From Cryobacterium glaciale (lineage in GTDB: Bacteria; Actinomycetota; Actinomycetes; Actinomycetales; Microbacteriaceae), in contig NZ_SOEY01000019.1 in the NCBI RefSeq assembly GCF_004402535.1, forward strand, positions 204,447-268,446: a stretch of 64,000 nucleotides of DNA, given 5' to 3'. Shown here piece after piece: positions 9,626 to 22,642 of the stretch (the first letter of the stretch is position 1; each line of letters begins with the position of its first letter). The translations under genes and the position numbers were made by a program. The notes beneath the pieces are model-generated. The model saw only the letters and a program-made list of their open reading frames with translations, was not told the origin of the DNA and ran no database searches.

Positions 9626-9629
9626 GGCG

Positions 9630-10898
9630 CTATTTGTCGGCTGCGAACTCGTCGAAATCATCACCCCAGTCTTCATCGAGTTCGTAGCCGTCGCCCTCCT
9701 CATCGTCCCGGTCGTCGTCGCGCGGGACCGCGAACGCCCACTCCGGCAGGTGCCCGGACTTGAGCAGCAAATCCAGCAGGATCGCCATGCTGTACTGCGA
9801 GTCGATGGCGAGGGCCTGGTCCACGAAGAATCCGGCCACGGATCCACTGCCGAGAGCCCACGACAGCCAGGCCAGCATGCAGAGCGGCGCCGGTCTGGCC
9901 GATCGAGGCGCCATTGCAACGACGGTGCGCAGCAGGGTGATCGCCACCCGGATGCGGTCAACGTCGGGTCGTTCACTCTGCAAGCCCAACATGACGTCGC
10001 TGGCATGGATGGCGGTCGGCTCGCCGACGTTGAGCTCTTCGGTCACCAGATCGTCGAGCCTCCGGCCGGTATCGTCCTGAAGCCGAGCGTAACGATGATT
10101 CATCTCGTGGGCGCGTACGCCCTCGTCACGCCCGAACGCGAATTGCACCATGATCTGGTCGCGGTTGGGTGGGCCCTGCACGAGTACGAGCAGTGCCGCA
10201 GCGTCTTCTTCGGTGGGCGGATTCGGCCAGGTCAGCGCCGCCTCAGCGATCGCGACCGGGTCGAACACGAAACCGAGGGTGGGAAACAGTTCCGGAGCGT
10301 TTTCAGCCCGGGCGATCAGGTGGCGGTACCGCCGGTAGATCCGAGCCACACGTTCCCGGGCCGCCAGACTGACCTCGATCGGGTCCGGGCCATTCTGGAG
10401 CGTGCCCAGCGGACGCGGCGTTTCGGCCGCTGATCCCTGGCTCACCGCCTCGAAAATCGGTGACTCCGCAATATCGCTGAGTGGATGCCCCGGAGCGGGG
10501 CAGTCCGGGTCGAGGTAGCTTCCCCAGGCATCCGCTGCCACGCACAGGGAATCGCGCAGCAGAAAGCCGCTGAGTTCGAGTCGCCGGTTTAGAATCTCGG
10601 CAAACCGTTCGCGCGGCACGCCGGTGGCATCCCGAAAGGAATCATCGGTGTAGATGACCGGAACGACTGCGTCGACTCCGGGAATCTTGCACAGCATCCC
10701 GGCGAGGGTCGTCGCGATGCGTTTGTATACCTTGTGTGGTGCGCCGTCGTCCGGCAGGTTGAAACGGAGCGCACCGCAGGTGCGGTTGCCGCGAAACGCG
10801 ACGAGCACGGCGCTGGCCTCGGGAGCAAAACCGAGCAGCTGGGGAACGAGTGCCAGAAAGTCCTGGGCCTTCTGGGCTTTGACAATGGTGGGATGCAT
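9630..10898 (-). CDS. DUF4192 domain protein
   Basis: A 422-residue protein of the actinobacterial DUF4192 family, whose function is unknown. The N-terminal part has the family features FLALVPQLLGFAPEASAVLV, a following basic-aromatic strand (RTCGALRFNLP) and VVPVIYTDD. The C-terminus is strongly acidic (DDDRDDEEGDG and similar). There is no signal peptide, membrane segment or catalytic motif I can recognise. It converges on the aminotransferase with only 4 bp between the stop codons and is followed upstream by an ABC exporter pseudogene, so context gives no functional clue. DUF4192 proteins usually occur as single genes in this group. Confidence 0.88.
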   Translation of the reverse strand: MHPTIVKAQKAQDFLALVPQLLGFAPEASAVLVAFRGNRTCGALRFNLPDDGAPHKVYKRIATTLAGMLCKIPGVDAVVPVIYTDDSFRDATGVPRERFAEILNRRLELSGFLLRDSLCVAADAWGSYLDPDCPAPGHPLSDIAESPIFEAVSQGSAAETPRPLGTLQNGPDPIEVSLAARERVARIYRRYRHLIARAENAPELFPTLGFVFDPVAIAEAALTWPNPPTEEDAAALLVLVQGPPNRDQIMVQFAFGRDEGVRAHEMNHRYARLQDDTGRRLDDLVTEELNVGEPTAIHASDVMLGLQSERPDVDRIRVAITLLRTVVAMAPRSARPAPLCMLAWLSWALGSGSVAGFFVDQALAIDSQYSMAILLDLLLKSGHLPEWAFAVPRDDDRDDEEGDGYELDEDWGDDFDEFAADK

Positions 10899-10991
10899 GC
10901 CGCCACTGTGCCAGCACCGTCGCGCGCCGGATCTGAGCCGGACTGAATCTGGGGTTGATCCGGTCCGGCGGCCGGTTGGGGAGGAGGCACC

Positions 10992-11874
10992 CTACACCTC
11001 GTCAGCGACAGGGGCGGCGAACTGTGCGGCGTACAGCGCCTGGTAAGCCCCGTTCGCGGCCAGGAGCTGCACGTGGTTGCCCTGCTCCACAATGCGCCCC
11101 GATTCCATCACCAGTATCAGGTTGGCGTCACGAATCGTCGACAGGCGGTGGGCGATGACGAAGCTCGTGCGGTCGGCCCGTAGGCGATGTTGTCGCGAAT
11201 CGTGCCGCCGAATAGCCAGGTGTCCTGCAACCGATCTGCATGAGATAGCTGAGGAAGGCGATGAGAGTTCCCACCTGCATCGAACCGTCTTCGATGCGGA
11301 ACGCTCCGAACCAGATCACGGCCACGCTCGAGACGTTGAGGACGAGCATGACGATGGGGAACATGAGCGCCATCAGACGACCAGAACTCAGGGCTACCTC
11401 GGTGACGTCCTGGTTGGCCCTCGCAAACCGGGCAACCTCGACGTCTTCACGCACGCACGAACGCGCGCACCACCCGAATACCGGTGAGTTGTTCCCGCAG
11501 CACCTGGTTGACGGTGTCGATGCGGGTCTGCATCTTGCGAAACAGCGGAACCATCTTCACGACGATGAGTCCCACGGCAAGGAGCAGGATCGGCACGCTC
11601 ACTGCGATGAGCCAGGACAGCTGCACGTCCTGGCGGATTGCCATGATCACGCCGCCGATGCTGAGGATCGGCGCCGAGACCAGCAGGGTGCAGGTGGTCA
11701 GCACGAGCATCTGAACCTGCTGCACATCATTGGTGGAGCGGGTGATGAGGGAAGGAGCTCCGAACCGGGTGACTTCCTGCTCAGAGAATTCGCCGACCCG
11801 GCTGAAGACGGCGCCGCGCAGGTCAGCAACTGCCAGTATGGGCGCAGGTATCGCACGAGCAGGGACCACAGCAC
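10992..11874 (-). pseudogene. Multiply deleted ABC multidrug-type exporter pseudogene
   Basis: Reading leftward, five pieces of one ABC exporter (membrane domain plus ATPase) occur in the right order but in different frames. A GTG at 11874 after an AGGAG gives VLWSLLVRYLRPYWQLL. Then come membrane-domain residues FSRVGEFSEQEVTRFGAP through LTGIRVVRAF (about 11816-11447), a second membrane piece from about 11454 to 11228, then a Q-loop-like [16 protein letters not shown] (about 11225-11178), and finally the H-loop [14 protein letters not shown] to a normal C-terminus and stop at 10992. Transmembrane helix 1, the Walker A region, the signature motif and Walker B are missing. At least four separate lesions are needed, so the protein cannot be functional and this is not a sequencing error. 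Confidence 0.9.
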
Positions 11875-11895
11875 AAAATTCTCCTGGGTGAGAGG

Positions 11896-12858
11896 TCAGG
11901 CGAACAGGTTCGAAATGTACGCGACCTCGTCGGCGGCGGGCTGCCAGGACGTTGCCGCGGCCGCATTCTGCACGATCTGTTCCGGCTTGGTAGCACCCGC
12001 AATGACGCTGGTCAGCCCCGGCTGGGCCAGAAGCCAGGCGAACGTCGCCGCCAACATGGTGATCCCGCGTGCGTCGCACCATTCCTGGTACTGCTCGATC
12101 CGGTCCCACGGGGCGTCGTCAACGAGATGGCGCCGGATCATCATGATCCGGCTGTCGGCCGGCCCGCCCGCACGGGAGAACTTGCCGGTGAACAGACCGT
12201 TATAGAGCGGAAAGAACGGCAGAAAGCCCAGGCCGTAGGCGTTGACAGCCGGCAATACCTTGTCTTCGACGTCTCGCACGAGCAGACTGTATTCGTTCTG
12301 GCTGGAGATGAACGCGGGGTGTCCGTTCATGCGGGCCGTGAACTCGGCCTCGGCGATCTGCCAGCCGGCCAGATTCGAATGACCGATATAACGAATCTTG
12401 CCCTCCGTGATGAGGTCATCAAGCGTGGCCAGGGTCTCCTCAATCGGCGTCGACGGATCGGGAACATGCAACTGGTACAGGTCGATCCAATCGGTCTGCA
12501 GCCGTCGGAGGGACGCCTCGACGGCCAGACGGATGTATCGGCGCGAGCCACGCGCGCCCCAGTCCGGACCGTTCAACCCGCCCATGTCCATGCCGAACTT
12601 GGAGGCGAGCACAATCTGATGGCGCTTGCCGCGCAGGGAGTGGCCCATGAGCGTTTCGCTCAATCCACGCTCGGCACCGTAGATATCGGCGGTGTCGTAC
12701 AGCGTTACTCCCGCTTCGAAGGCTGCGTCGATGACAGCAGTCGTGCCGTCCTGGCTCTCTGACGCCGTCCCGGTGCGACCGAAATTATTACACCCGAGCC
12801 CAATCGTCGACACGGTCAGTCCGGAAGAGCCAAGTCTGCGATATTCAATCTGAGCCAT
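11896..12858 (-). CDS. Aldo/keto reductase
   Basis: A 320-residue NADPH-dependent aldo/keto reductase (TIM barrel). The catalytic set is visible: Asp and Tyr in YDTADIYGAE, Lys in LASKFGMD, His in LYQLHVPDP; the late SVIAGATKPEQI matches the cofactor-binding end. It belongs to the YajO/IolS-like group by length and motifs, and its physiological carbonyl substrate is unknown. The stop is 22 bp from the 5' end of the ABC exporter pseudogene, so it may once have led an operon with it. It is divergent from the ogt gene across 113 bp. Confidence 0.92.
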   Translation of the reverse strand: MAQIEYRRLGSSGLTVSTIGLGCNNFGRTGTASESQDGTTAVIDAAFEAGVTLYDTADIYGAERGLSETLMGHSLRGKRHQIVLASKFGMDMGGLNGPDWGARGSRRYIRLAVEASLRRLQTDWIDLYQLHVPDPSTPIEETLATLDDLITEGKIRYIGHSNLAGWQIAEAEFTARMNGHPAFISSQNEYSLLVRDVEDKVLPAVNAYGLGFLPFFPLYNGLFTGKFSRAGGPADSRIMMIRRHLVDDAPWDRIEQYQEWCDARGITMLAATFAWLLAQPGLTSVIAGATKPEQIVQNAAAATSWQPAADEVAYISNLFA

Positions 12859-12971
12859 CCCTACAGAATACGGCTGCTGCCGTCTCCTGCACAGGCGCAG
12901 GTCTGCGCTGCTTGGGCACCGATGTCCGAAACCCGCGAGGCCCCGGTGGAGGCGGCGGCTACAGTCGAATC

Positions 12972-13496
12972 ATGGACAGCATCCACACGCAACCCTCGCG
13001 TTCAACGACACCAAACGCGCTCCTTCGTCTTCCCAGCCCCATCGGCCGGCTCGAGCTGACCGCCGACGACGAGGGCGTCCTCTCCCTCTCCATCGAAACC
13101 GACGGCAGGTTGCCGCTCGAGGCGACCCCCGAGACGCCCTCCCCCGTATTGCGGCGGGCGGCCGAACAACTCGACGAGTACTTCGCCGGAACGAGGCAAT
13201 CCTTCGACCTTCCCGTGCATCTGACTCGCGGGACCGAGTTTCAACGCAGCGTCTGGGCGCGGCTGGCGACCCTCAACTTCGGTGATGTCATCTCCTACGG
13301 GGCACTCGGCAGCGCGATCGGTCGCACCGGTTCGGGCCGTGCAATCGGCGGGGCGGTCGGCGCGAACCCGGTGCCGATCATCATCGGCTGCCACCGGGTG
13401 CTCGCCTCGAGCGGCCAGATCACCGGCTACAGCGCCGGCCAGGGCATCCCGACCAAAGCGTGGCTGCTGGATCATGAAGGAATCCTGCACCGGTAG
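12972..13496 (+). CDS. ogt: Methylated-DNA-[protein]-cysteine S-methyltransferase, variant motif
   Basis: Suicide DNA repair enzyme that takes the alkyl group from O6-alkylguanine onto its own cysteine. The product is 174 residues with the Ogt N-terminal domain and the C-terminal DNA-binding and active-site domain ([36 protein letters not shown]). The active-site motif reads GCHRV where the family normally has PCHRV; the acceptor Cys, His and Arg are kept. The start is the ATG at 12972, since upstream in-frame residues are low-complexity glycine. Its last 77 bp overlap the malate dehydrogenase reading frame on the other strand, an overlap produced by the abnormal tail of that gene. Confidence 0.9.
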   Translation: MDSIHTQPSRSTTPNALLRLPSPIGRLELTADDEGVLSLSIETDGRLPLEATPETPSPVLRRAAEQLDEYFAGTRQSFDLPVHLTRGTEFQRSVWARLATLNFGDVISYGALGSAIGRTGSGRAIGGAVGANPVPIIIGCHRVLASSGQITGYSAGQGIPTKAWLLDHEGILHR

Positions 13497-14595
13497 CGGT
13501 GCTGCCGATCCCTGGCGTCGTCTGGCGCGGTGAGGCGAGGCGACGCGGCGGCAGCAGGCCGAGCGCCCGCACCGCATCTCGTTCCTCGACCAGCTCGGCA
13601 ACGGAAGCCGCGATTCTGCTGCGTGAGAACTCGTTGCGTTCCAGCCCGGTCACGATGCGCCACTGACCATCAACGGAGCGCACCGGGAACGAGCACACCA
13701 AACCGGGCGGAACATCGTAGGAACCGTCCGAGACCACCCCGGCACTGGTCCAGTCCGTACCGCGCCCGTTGACCCAGTCAGCGACGTGGTCGATGGCTGC
13801 GTTGGCGGCGGAGGCCACCGACGATCCTCCGCGCACGGCGATGATCTCCGACCCTCGCTGGGCGACTCGCGGAATGAAAGTTTGCGCCAGCCACTGCTCA
13901 TCGACAAGGTCGCGAACGGCCCGGCCTTCCGCCGTGGCGTGAAAGACATCCGGATACTGGCTGGCAGAGTGGTTACCCCACACGGTCAGGCCTTGGATCA
14001 TTCCGACGGCAACGTCGAGATGGTTAGCGAGTTGCCCGACAGCCCTGTTGTGGTCGAGCCGGGTCATGGCTGTGAAACGCTCCGGTGGCACGTCGGGTGC
14101 GTGTGCGGCAGCGATGAGGGCGTTGGTGTTGGCGGGGTTGCCCACCACGAGCACGCGCACATCATCCGCGGCCCCCGAGTTGATGGCGGCGCCCTGCGGG
14201 CCGAAAATACGACCGTTGGCTTCGAGCAGATCCGCACGTTCCATGCCCGGCCCGCGGGGGCGGGATCCGACCAGCAGCGCAATATTCACCCCGACGAACG
14301 CGACGGCGGGGTCATCGGTCACCGTCACCCCGCGCAGCAGATCGAAGGCACAGTCTTCAAGTTCGAGAGCGGTACCCTCGGCGGCTTTCAAGCCCTGAGG
14401 TATCTCCAGCAGCGTCAGTCGGATCGGCGTCGTCGGCCCGAGCAGCGCGCCGGCCGCGATGCGAAACAGCAGCGCGTAGCCGATCTGTCCGCCAGCCCCG
14501 GTGACGGTCACGTTGACCGGTTGCCGAAGGATCGGAACGTTGACGGATGCCGCTTGGGCTGCCGATGCGGGGAAGGTGCTGGCGTCTGTACTCAC
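13420..14595 (-). CDS. mdh: Malate dehydrogenase with aberrant C-terminal extension
   Basis: TCA-cycle NAD-dependent malate dehydrogenase of the actinobacterial/cytosolic-like type. The product is 391 residues: NAD site [11 protein letters not shown] (33-43), substrate-binding [10 protein letters not shown] (111-120), catalytic Asp/Arg in LDHNRA (180-185) and catalytic His in [11 protein letters not shown] (about 209). Homologues of this type end just after the equivalent of AVRALGLL (about residue 348). Here about 43 further residues of Pro/Arg/Thr-rich unrelated sequence follow, extending antisense into ogt, so the usual stop has been lost by mutation or rearrangement. About 20 extra N-terminal residues are also predicted. 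The core is complete, so activity is likely. It lies 25 bp downstream of yaaA. Confidence 0.92.
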   Translation of the reverse strand: MSTDASTFPASAAQAASVNVPILRQPVNVTVTGAGGQIGYALLFRIAAGALLGPTTPIRLTLLEIPQGLKAAEGTALELEDCAFDLLRGVTVTDDPAVAFVGVNIALLVGSRPRGPGMERADLLEANGRIFGPQGAAINSGAADDVRVLVVGNPANTNALIAAAHAPDVPPERFTAMTRLDHNRAVGQLANHLDVAVGMIQGLTVWGNHSASQYPDVFHATAEGRAVRDLVDEQWLAQTFIPRVAQRGSEIIAVRGGSSVASAANAAIDHVADWVNGRGTDWTSAGVVSDGSYDVPPGLVCSFPVRSVDGQWRIVTGLERNEFSRSRIAASVAELVEERDAVRALGLLPPRRLASPRQTTPGIGSTATGAGFLHDPAATLWSGCPGRRCSR

Positions 14596-14620
14596 GCGCC
14601 CAGCCTAACCCCGGTGTAGA

Positions 14621-15451
14621 TCAACTCCGTTGTAGATCCGCCCCGGTATAGATCGTCGACGCCGCGGCACGGCCCGCCGAGGCGAGGTGCTGCTCGACAG
14701 TGAGCTCGACTTCGCCGGCCGCACCCGGCGCAAGGCGGATTCCGACCGATCCTGCCCAGTCGATGAGTTCCGACATGCTGCTGAAATCGTGCTGCTGGTC
14801 AAGCAGGGCTCGGGTGAATTCACCCTTGGACTTCTTGTTGAAGTGATTCAGGGCACGCTTCTGACCGTCTCCAGCGTCGGCGACGACTCGCAGATAGAGC
14901 GAGTCCGGGCGCAGGGGGCGGGCGCCGAGGGCGACATACGCCTCTGACCGGAGGTCGAGCAACAGCCCCTCAGCCTGACCGAGCACCTTCGCGACAGCCG
15001 CGCTCCAATGCTGCTTGAGCGTGAGGCTGGCCAGTGTGAGGTTCGGCACGCGCGAATCGTGCGACAGCCGATAGGCCGGAATCGGGTCGAGCGCGGCGAG
15101 CGGTCCGAGCAGTGCAGAGTGCACGGCCAGGTGGACGCGCGCAAACTCGCGCTGGCCGATCGAGAGGGTGGCAGCATCCAACCCGTCGAACAACACCCCG
15201 GTATACCGATCGATGACCGGGAGTGTCGGAGACGACAAGAGTTCGCGATTGCGGTCGATCTCGAACAGCTGAGTGCGGCCCAGTTTAAGGGCGCTGCGGG
15301 CTTCTTCCGGATGCCGCGCGAGGGCGACGAGCGCCCGCGCGAGTACCCGACGTTTCACGTTCAGGCTCGGGTGCGCCAGGAGCGTGAGGTCCAGGGATAC
15401 AGCTTCGCCGCCGGAGCGTTTCGTCTCCGACGGCGGAAGCAGTATCAGCAC
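14621..15451 (-). CDS. yaaA: YaaA family peroxide stress protein
   Basis: A 276-residue DUF328/YaaA protein. The N-terminal LLPPSETKRSGG is the family hallmark, and a later YTGVLFDGLDA, AYRLSHDSR and NFNKKSKGEFTRAL-type segment completes the fold. In E. coli YaaA lowers free intracellular iron under hydrogen peroxide stress, limiting Fenton damage; DNA binding has also been reported for the family. The gene starts 20 bp after the atpC stop on the same strand, so it may be transcribed as the tail of the ATP synthase operon. Regulation by peroxide cannot be judged from the sequence. Confidence 0.9.
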   Translation of the reverse strand: MLILLPPSETKRSGGEAVSLDLTLLAHPSLNVKRRVLARALVALARHPEEARSALKLGRTQLFEIDRNRELLSSPTLPVIDRYTGVLFDGLDAATLSIGQREFARVHLAVHSALLGPLAALDPIPAYRLSHDSRVPNLTLASLTLKQHWSAAVAKVLGQAEGLLLDLRSEAYVALGARPLRPDSLYLRVVADAGDGQKRALNHFNKKSKGEFTRALLDQQHDFSSMSELIDWAGSVGIRLAPGAAGEVELTVEQHLASAGRAAASTIYTGADLQRS

Positions 15452-15471
15452 TGGTCTTGCAGAACCGCGGG

Positions 15472-15741
15472 TTATGAACCGACGAGTTCAGCCTTGCGGG
15501 CCACGATGGTGACCATGTCGTTGTCGACCGACAGGAAACCGTCTTCAGCCTTGGCGACGACCTTGGAGCCATCGGCCAGGGTGAGACGAACGTCGCCCAG
15601 CGCCAGAATCGCCAACATCGGTTCGTGACCGGCAAGGATGCCGATCTCGCCCTCGACGGTCTTGGCTACAACCATCGTCGCTTCGCCGGTCCAGACCTGG
15701 TGGTCGGCCGACACAACGCTGACGGACAGCGACTTCGCCAT
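15472..15741 (-). CDS. atpC: F1Fo ATP synthase epsilon subunit (short form)
   Basis: Central-stalk epsilon subunit of F1 at the end of the atp operon. The product is 89 residues starting at the ATG at 15741; the upstream in-frame residues lie in atpD and are not part of it. Only the N-terminal beta-sandwich domain is present (WTGEATMV, GEIGILAGHEPML, VDNDMVTIVA). The C-terminal two-helix domain that inhibits ATP hydrolysis in E. coli and Bacillus (about 130-residue proteins) is absent, as is common in actinobacteria of this group. The ATG is 2 bp from the atpD stop. Confidence 0.95.
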   Translation of the reverse strand: MAKSLSVSVVSADHQVWTGEATMVVAKTVEGEIGILAGHEPMLAILALGDVRLTLADGSKVVAKAEDGFLSVDNDMVTIVARKAELVGS

Positions 15742-15743
15742 GC

Positions 15744-18129
<2,386 letters not shown>

Positions 18130-18195
18130 GTGTCTGCTTCCTTGTCTTTCAGTGTGGTTTCGTCAGTGGTTCTGCATCGCGCGAATCGGCGAGGA

Positions 18196-19833
18196 CTAGC
18201 GGCGGTGCTTGACGATCTTTTCCTGGTTGACGTCTTCGACGGCAATCGCCTCAAACTTTTCCTTGCCGACCGAGGCGAGCGGCTTGCCCTCACCGGTTTG
18301 GAACTCGAGCTTGAACTTGTCGACGCCGGCGGTAAGGGCGGCAACGGTCTCGTCGGAGAGAACGTTGGTCTCGCGCAGGGTCTTCAGGATCTCGGTGTTG
18401 CGACCGAGGAAGTCGAGCAGTTCACGCTCGAAACGCAGCACGTCGGGAACCGGAACCTCATCGAGCTTGCCGTTGATGCCGGCCCAGATCGAGACGACCT
18501 GGTCCTCGACGGGGTACGGCGAGTACTGCGGCTGACGCAGCAGTTCGGTCAGGCGGGCGCCACGGGCGAGCTGACGACGGCTGGCCGCGTCGAGGTCCGA
18601 GGCGAACATGGCGAAGGCTTCGAGCGAACGGTACTGGGCCAGCTCGAGCTTGAGCGTGCCGGAGACCTTCTTGATCGACTTGACCTGCGCGTCGCCACCG
18701 ACACGCGAGACCGAGATGCCGACGTCTACCGCGGGGCGCTGGTTGGCGTTGAACAGGTCGGACTGCAGAAAGATCTGGCCGTCGGTGATCGAGATCACGT
18801 TGGTCGGGATGTAGGCGGCAACGTCGTTGGCCTTGGTCTCGATGATCGGAAGTCCGGTCATCGATCCGGCGCCGAGCTCGTCGGAGAGCTTGGCACAACG
18901 CTCCAGCAGACGGGAGTGCAGGTAGAACACGTCGCCGGGGTATGCTTCGCGTCCCGGCGGGCGACGCAGCAACAGGGAGACCGCACGGTAGGCCTCGGCC
19001 TGCTTGGAGAGGTCATCGAAGACGATGAGAACGTGCTTGCCAGCGTACATCCAGTGCTGGCCGATGGCCGAGCCGGTGTACGGGGCGAGGTATTTGAAGC
19101 CGGCCGGGTCAGAGGCTGGGGCGGCGACGATGGTGGTGTACTCCATCGCTCCGGCATCCTCGAGCGCACCCTTCACCGAAGCGATGGTGGAGCCCTTCTG
19201 GCCGATGGCGACGTAGATGCAACGAACCTGCTTGTTGCTGTCGCCCGACTCCCAGTTGGCCTTCTGGTTAATGATGGTGTCGATCGCGATCGCGGTCTTA
19301 CCGGTCTGGCGGTCACCGATGATCAGCTGGCGCTGGCCACGGCCGATCGGGATCATGGCGTCGATGGCCTTGATACCGGTCTGCATCGGCTCGTGAACCG
19401 ACTTGCGGCTCATGACGCCGGGGGCCTGCAGCTCGAGGGCGCGACGGCCTTCGGTTGCGATGTCGCCGAGTCCGTCAATGGGGGCACCGAGCGGGTCGAC
19501 GACGCGGCCGAGGTAGCCGTCGCCGACGGGAACGGAGAGAACCTCGCCGGTGCGGTGCACCTCCATGCCCTCAACGATGCCGCCGAACTCGCCGAGCACG
19601 ACGACGCCGATCTCGTCTTCGTCGAGGTTCTGGGCGAGGCCCAGGGTGCCGTCGGCGAATTTGATGAGCTCGTTGGCCATCACGCCGGGCAGGCCCTCAA
19701 CGTGGGCGATACCGTCGCCGGCCGTGGTGACGTAGCCAACCTCGGTCGTTGACGTCTTGTTCGGCTCGTAGGACTTCACGAAGTCCTGGAGAGCGCCACG
19801 GATCTCATCGGGGCTGATCGTTAGTTCTGCCAT
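18196..19833 (-). CDS. atpA: F1Fo ATP synthase alpha subunit
   Basis: Non-catalytic nucleotide-binding alpha subunit of F1, 545 residues. P-loop GDRQTGKT, the arginine-finger region ([21 protein letters not shown]) and the N-terminal beta-barrel with [15 protein letters not shown] are present. Two ATG codons lie in tandem at 19836 and 19833; the second is better spaced from AAAGGGA and gives the usual MAELTI start. The Lys-rich C-terminus is the usual actinobacterial ending. It follows atpH by 117 bp, the longest gap within the operon. Confidence 0.98.
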   Translation of the reverse strand: MAELTISPDEIRGALQDFVKSYEPNKTSTTEVGYVTTAGDGIAHVEGLPGVMANELIKFADGTLGLAQNLDEDEIGVVVLGEFGGIVEGMEVHRTGEVLSVPVGDGYLGRVVDPLGAPIDGLGDIATEGRRALELQAPGVMSRKSVHEPMQTGIKAIDAMIPIGRGQRQLIIGDRQTGKTAIAIDTIINQKANWESGDSNKQVRCIYVAIGQKGSTIASVKGALEDAGAMEYTTIVAAPASDPAGFKYLAPYTGSAIGQHWMYAGKHVLIVFDDLSKQAEAYRAVSLLLRRPPGREAYPGDVFYLHSRLLERCAKLSDELGAGSMTGLPIIETKANDVAAYIPTNVISITDGQIFLQSDLFNANQRPAVDVGISVSRVGGDAQVKSIKKVSGTLKLELAQYRSLEAFAMFASDLDAASRRQLARGARLTELLRQPQYSPYPVEDQVVSIWAGINGKLDEVPVPDVLRFERELLDFLGRNTEILKTLRETNVLSDETVAALTAGVDKFKLEFQTGEGKPLASVGKEKFEAIAVEDVNQEKIVKHRR

Positions 19834-19950
19834 CATCTTCCCTTTTCTGTACGGCTGTACAGGTTCTGTCTGTTCGAGGACGCTGCCGCCCTGAGTCATC
19901 TGGTACTGCTGGGTTTGTGGTGCTGCTGGTTCTGCTGGACTGCGCCAGAA

Positions 19951-20766
19951 TCAGCGAGCGAGCTGGAGTCTCAAATCGGCCAGGCGGGTCGCGATGCTGC
20001 CGTCGATGACCAAGTCGCCGATCTGTACGCGCACTCCGCCGACCAGTGCCGGGTCGACGACCCGGTTGATGGTGAGTGCACGTCCGTGGCGTTCCTGGAG
20101 ATTCTTCTGCAAGCGGGCGAGCTGGGCGGGCGTGAGAACGCTCGCCGAAGTGATGGTCGCGATCGAAGTTCCCGACTGATCGGCGACGACGGCTGCTGCG
20201 TGTCGCAGCAGTTCGCCGATGCGGCGGCCGCGAGGCTGCTGCACCAGGTGCCGAACAATGGCGAGCGTCTGACCGGATACCTTGCCGGCCAGTAGCTTTT
20301 CGACGAGTGCGGCCTTGGCTTCAACCTTGCCGAGCTTGCTGGCCAGGGCCAGTTCCAACTCGGCATCTGAGGAAACCGTGTTACCGAAGGCGAAGAGCTC
20401 GCCCTCGATGGATGTGTCGACCGAACCAGCCAAATCCGCCGAAACAGAAAGGGCGGATGCCCGCAGGCCCAGTTCCTCGATCCCGGCAAGCAGGTCGTCG
20501 TGGCTGGACCAGCGTTCGGACACGGCGGCTGCGAGCAGGTCGAGCGCCCGAGGTGTCACTTGGCGTCCAAAGACGGCACGTACGAGAGCGACCTTGGCTG
20601 CGGCATCCGCTGACGCGTCGCCGAGTGCCGACAAAAGCTGAGACGACGACCCGATCACTCGACCGGCGCCGAAGAGGCTTTCGCCCGTCGCCAGATCAGT
20701 CGTGCCGCCGGGGACGGACAATGCCGCCCTCGATGTGGCGAGTGCTTCTCTGGTGGCGCTTCCCAT
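19951..20766 (-). CDS. atpH: F1Fo ATP synthase delta subunit
   Basis: Peripheral-stalk delta (OSCP) subunit joining the b subunits to the top of F1. The product is 271 residues, about 90 longer than the E. coli protein, which is the normal actinobacterial length. The C-terminal half carries the recognisable core, with VRHLVQQPRGRRIGELL, ITSASVLTPAQL and the late GGVRVQIGDLVIDGSI motif. The N-terminus (MGSATREALATSRAAL) matches actinobacterial orthologues. The ATG is 3 bp from the atpF stop, indicating translational coupling. Confidence 0.95.
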   Translation of the reverse strand: MGSATREALATSRAALSVPGGTTDLATGESLFGAGRVIGSSSQLLSALGDASADAAAKVALVRAVFGRQVTPRALDLLAAAVSERWSSHDDLLAGIEELGLRASALSVSADLAGSVDTSIEGELFAFGNTVSSDAELELALASKLGKVEAKAALVEKLLAGKVSGQTLAIVRHLVQQPRGRRIGELLRHAAAVVADQSGTSIATITSASVLTPAQLARLQKNLQERHGRALTINRVVDPALVGGVRVQIGDLVIDGSIATRLADLRLQLAR

Positions 20767-20769
20767 GTG

Positions 20770-21339
20770 CTAAATCTTTCCGGCTGTAGGGGCTGCCGCT
20801 TCGCTGGCTTCCAGTTCTGCCAGGAAACGATCGACAATGGCGCTGGCCTTGGCGTCGTCGGACAGGCTCTCGCCGATGACACCCGAGGCGAGGTCAATGG
20901 CAAGGGTGCCGACCTCGCTGCGGAGCGAGACGACGGCAGCCTGACGTTCGGCTTCGATCTGCGTCTTGGCACTGGCCGCGATGCGACCGGCTTCGGCCGC
21001 AGCCTGCTCCTTGTGCTCAGCGACGATGCGCTGGCCGTCGGTGCGGGCCTGGTCCCGAATAGCACCTGCTTCGGCGCGAGCATCAGCGAGCTGGGCCGTG
21101 TACTGCACGAGTGCAGCTTCGGCCTTGCGCTGGGCGTCGTCGGCCTTGGCGATGTTGCCCTCGATGGCTTCTGCACGGTCGTCAAGAAGCTTCTGCATCT
21201 TCGGGAGCACGAGCTTCCAGAAGAAGAACAAAATCACGACAAAGCAGACCGCCGACCAGATGATGTCGTAGATCTCCGGGATGAGCGGGTTTGGCGCCGC
21301 TTCTTCCGTCGCGGCTGCAATTACTGCGTGAAGCATCAT
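20770..21339 (-). CDS. atpF: F1Fo ATP synthase b subunit
   Basis: Stator b subunit, 189 residues. One N-terminal membrane helix (about residues 25-46, IIWSAVCFVVILFFFWKLV) is followed by a long charged Ala/Glu/Arg/Lys-rich helix that forms the peripheral stalk, with KMQKLLDDRAEAIEGNIAKA as the conserved start of the dimer region. The last part (about 145-189) includes the segment that meets the delta subunit. It lies between atpE (26 bp) and atpH (3 bp). Confidence 0.97.
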   Translation of the reverse strand: MMLHAVIAAATEEAAPNPLIPEIYDIIWSAVCFVVILFFFWKLVLPKMQKLLDDRAEAIEGNIAKADDAQRKAEAALVQYTAQLADARAEAGAIRDQARTDGQRIVAEHKEQAAAEAGRIAASAKTQIEAERQAAVVSLRSEVGTLAIDLASGVIGESLSDDAKASAIVDRFLAELEASEAAAPTAGKI

Positions 21340-21365
21340 GCCTCCTAATTAAGTAGTGAAGAGGT

Positions 21366-22555
<1,190 letters not shown>

Positions 22556-22642
22556 ACCGGGGTGGGATCGGTGTTTACTCTAGCAAAGATCAGGCGTTGC
22601 ACCGAATCGAGAGCGGTATCCGTGGGTGGATGGGCCGTAGGG

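Noticed and set aside
8255-10006. A 580-codon open frame opposite the aminotransferase and DUF4192 genes
   Set aside because: Arg/Gly/Val-rich composition without motifs, covering two convincing genes on other frames.
10992-11874. A set of short real genes in the exporter remnant
   Set aside because: The pieces line up in order with one ABC exporter and each lacks essential motifs, so they are one pseudogene.
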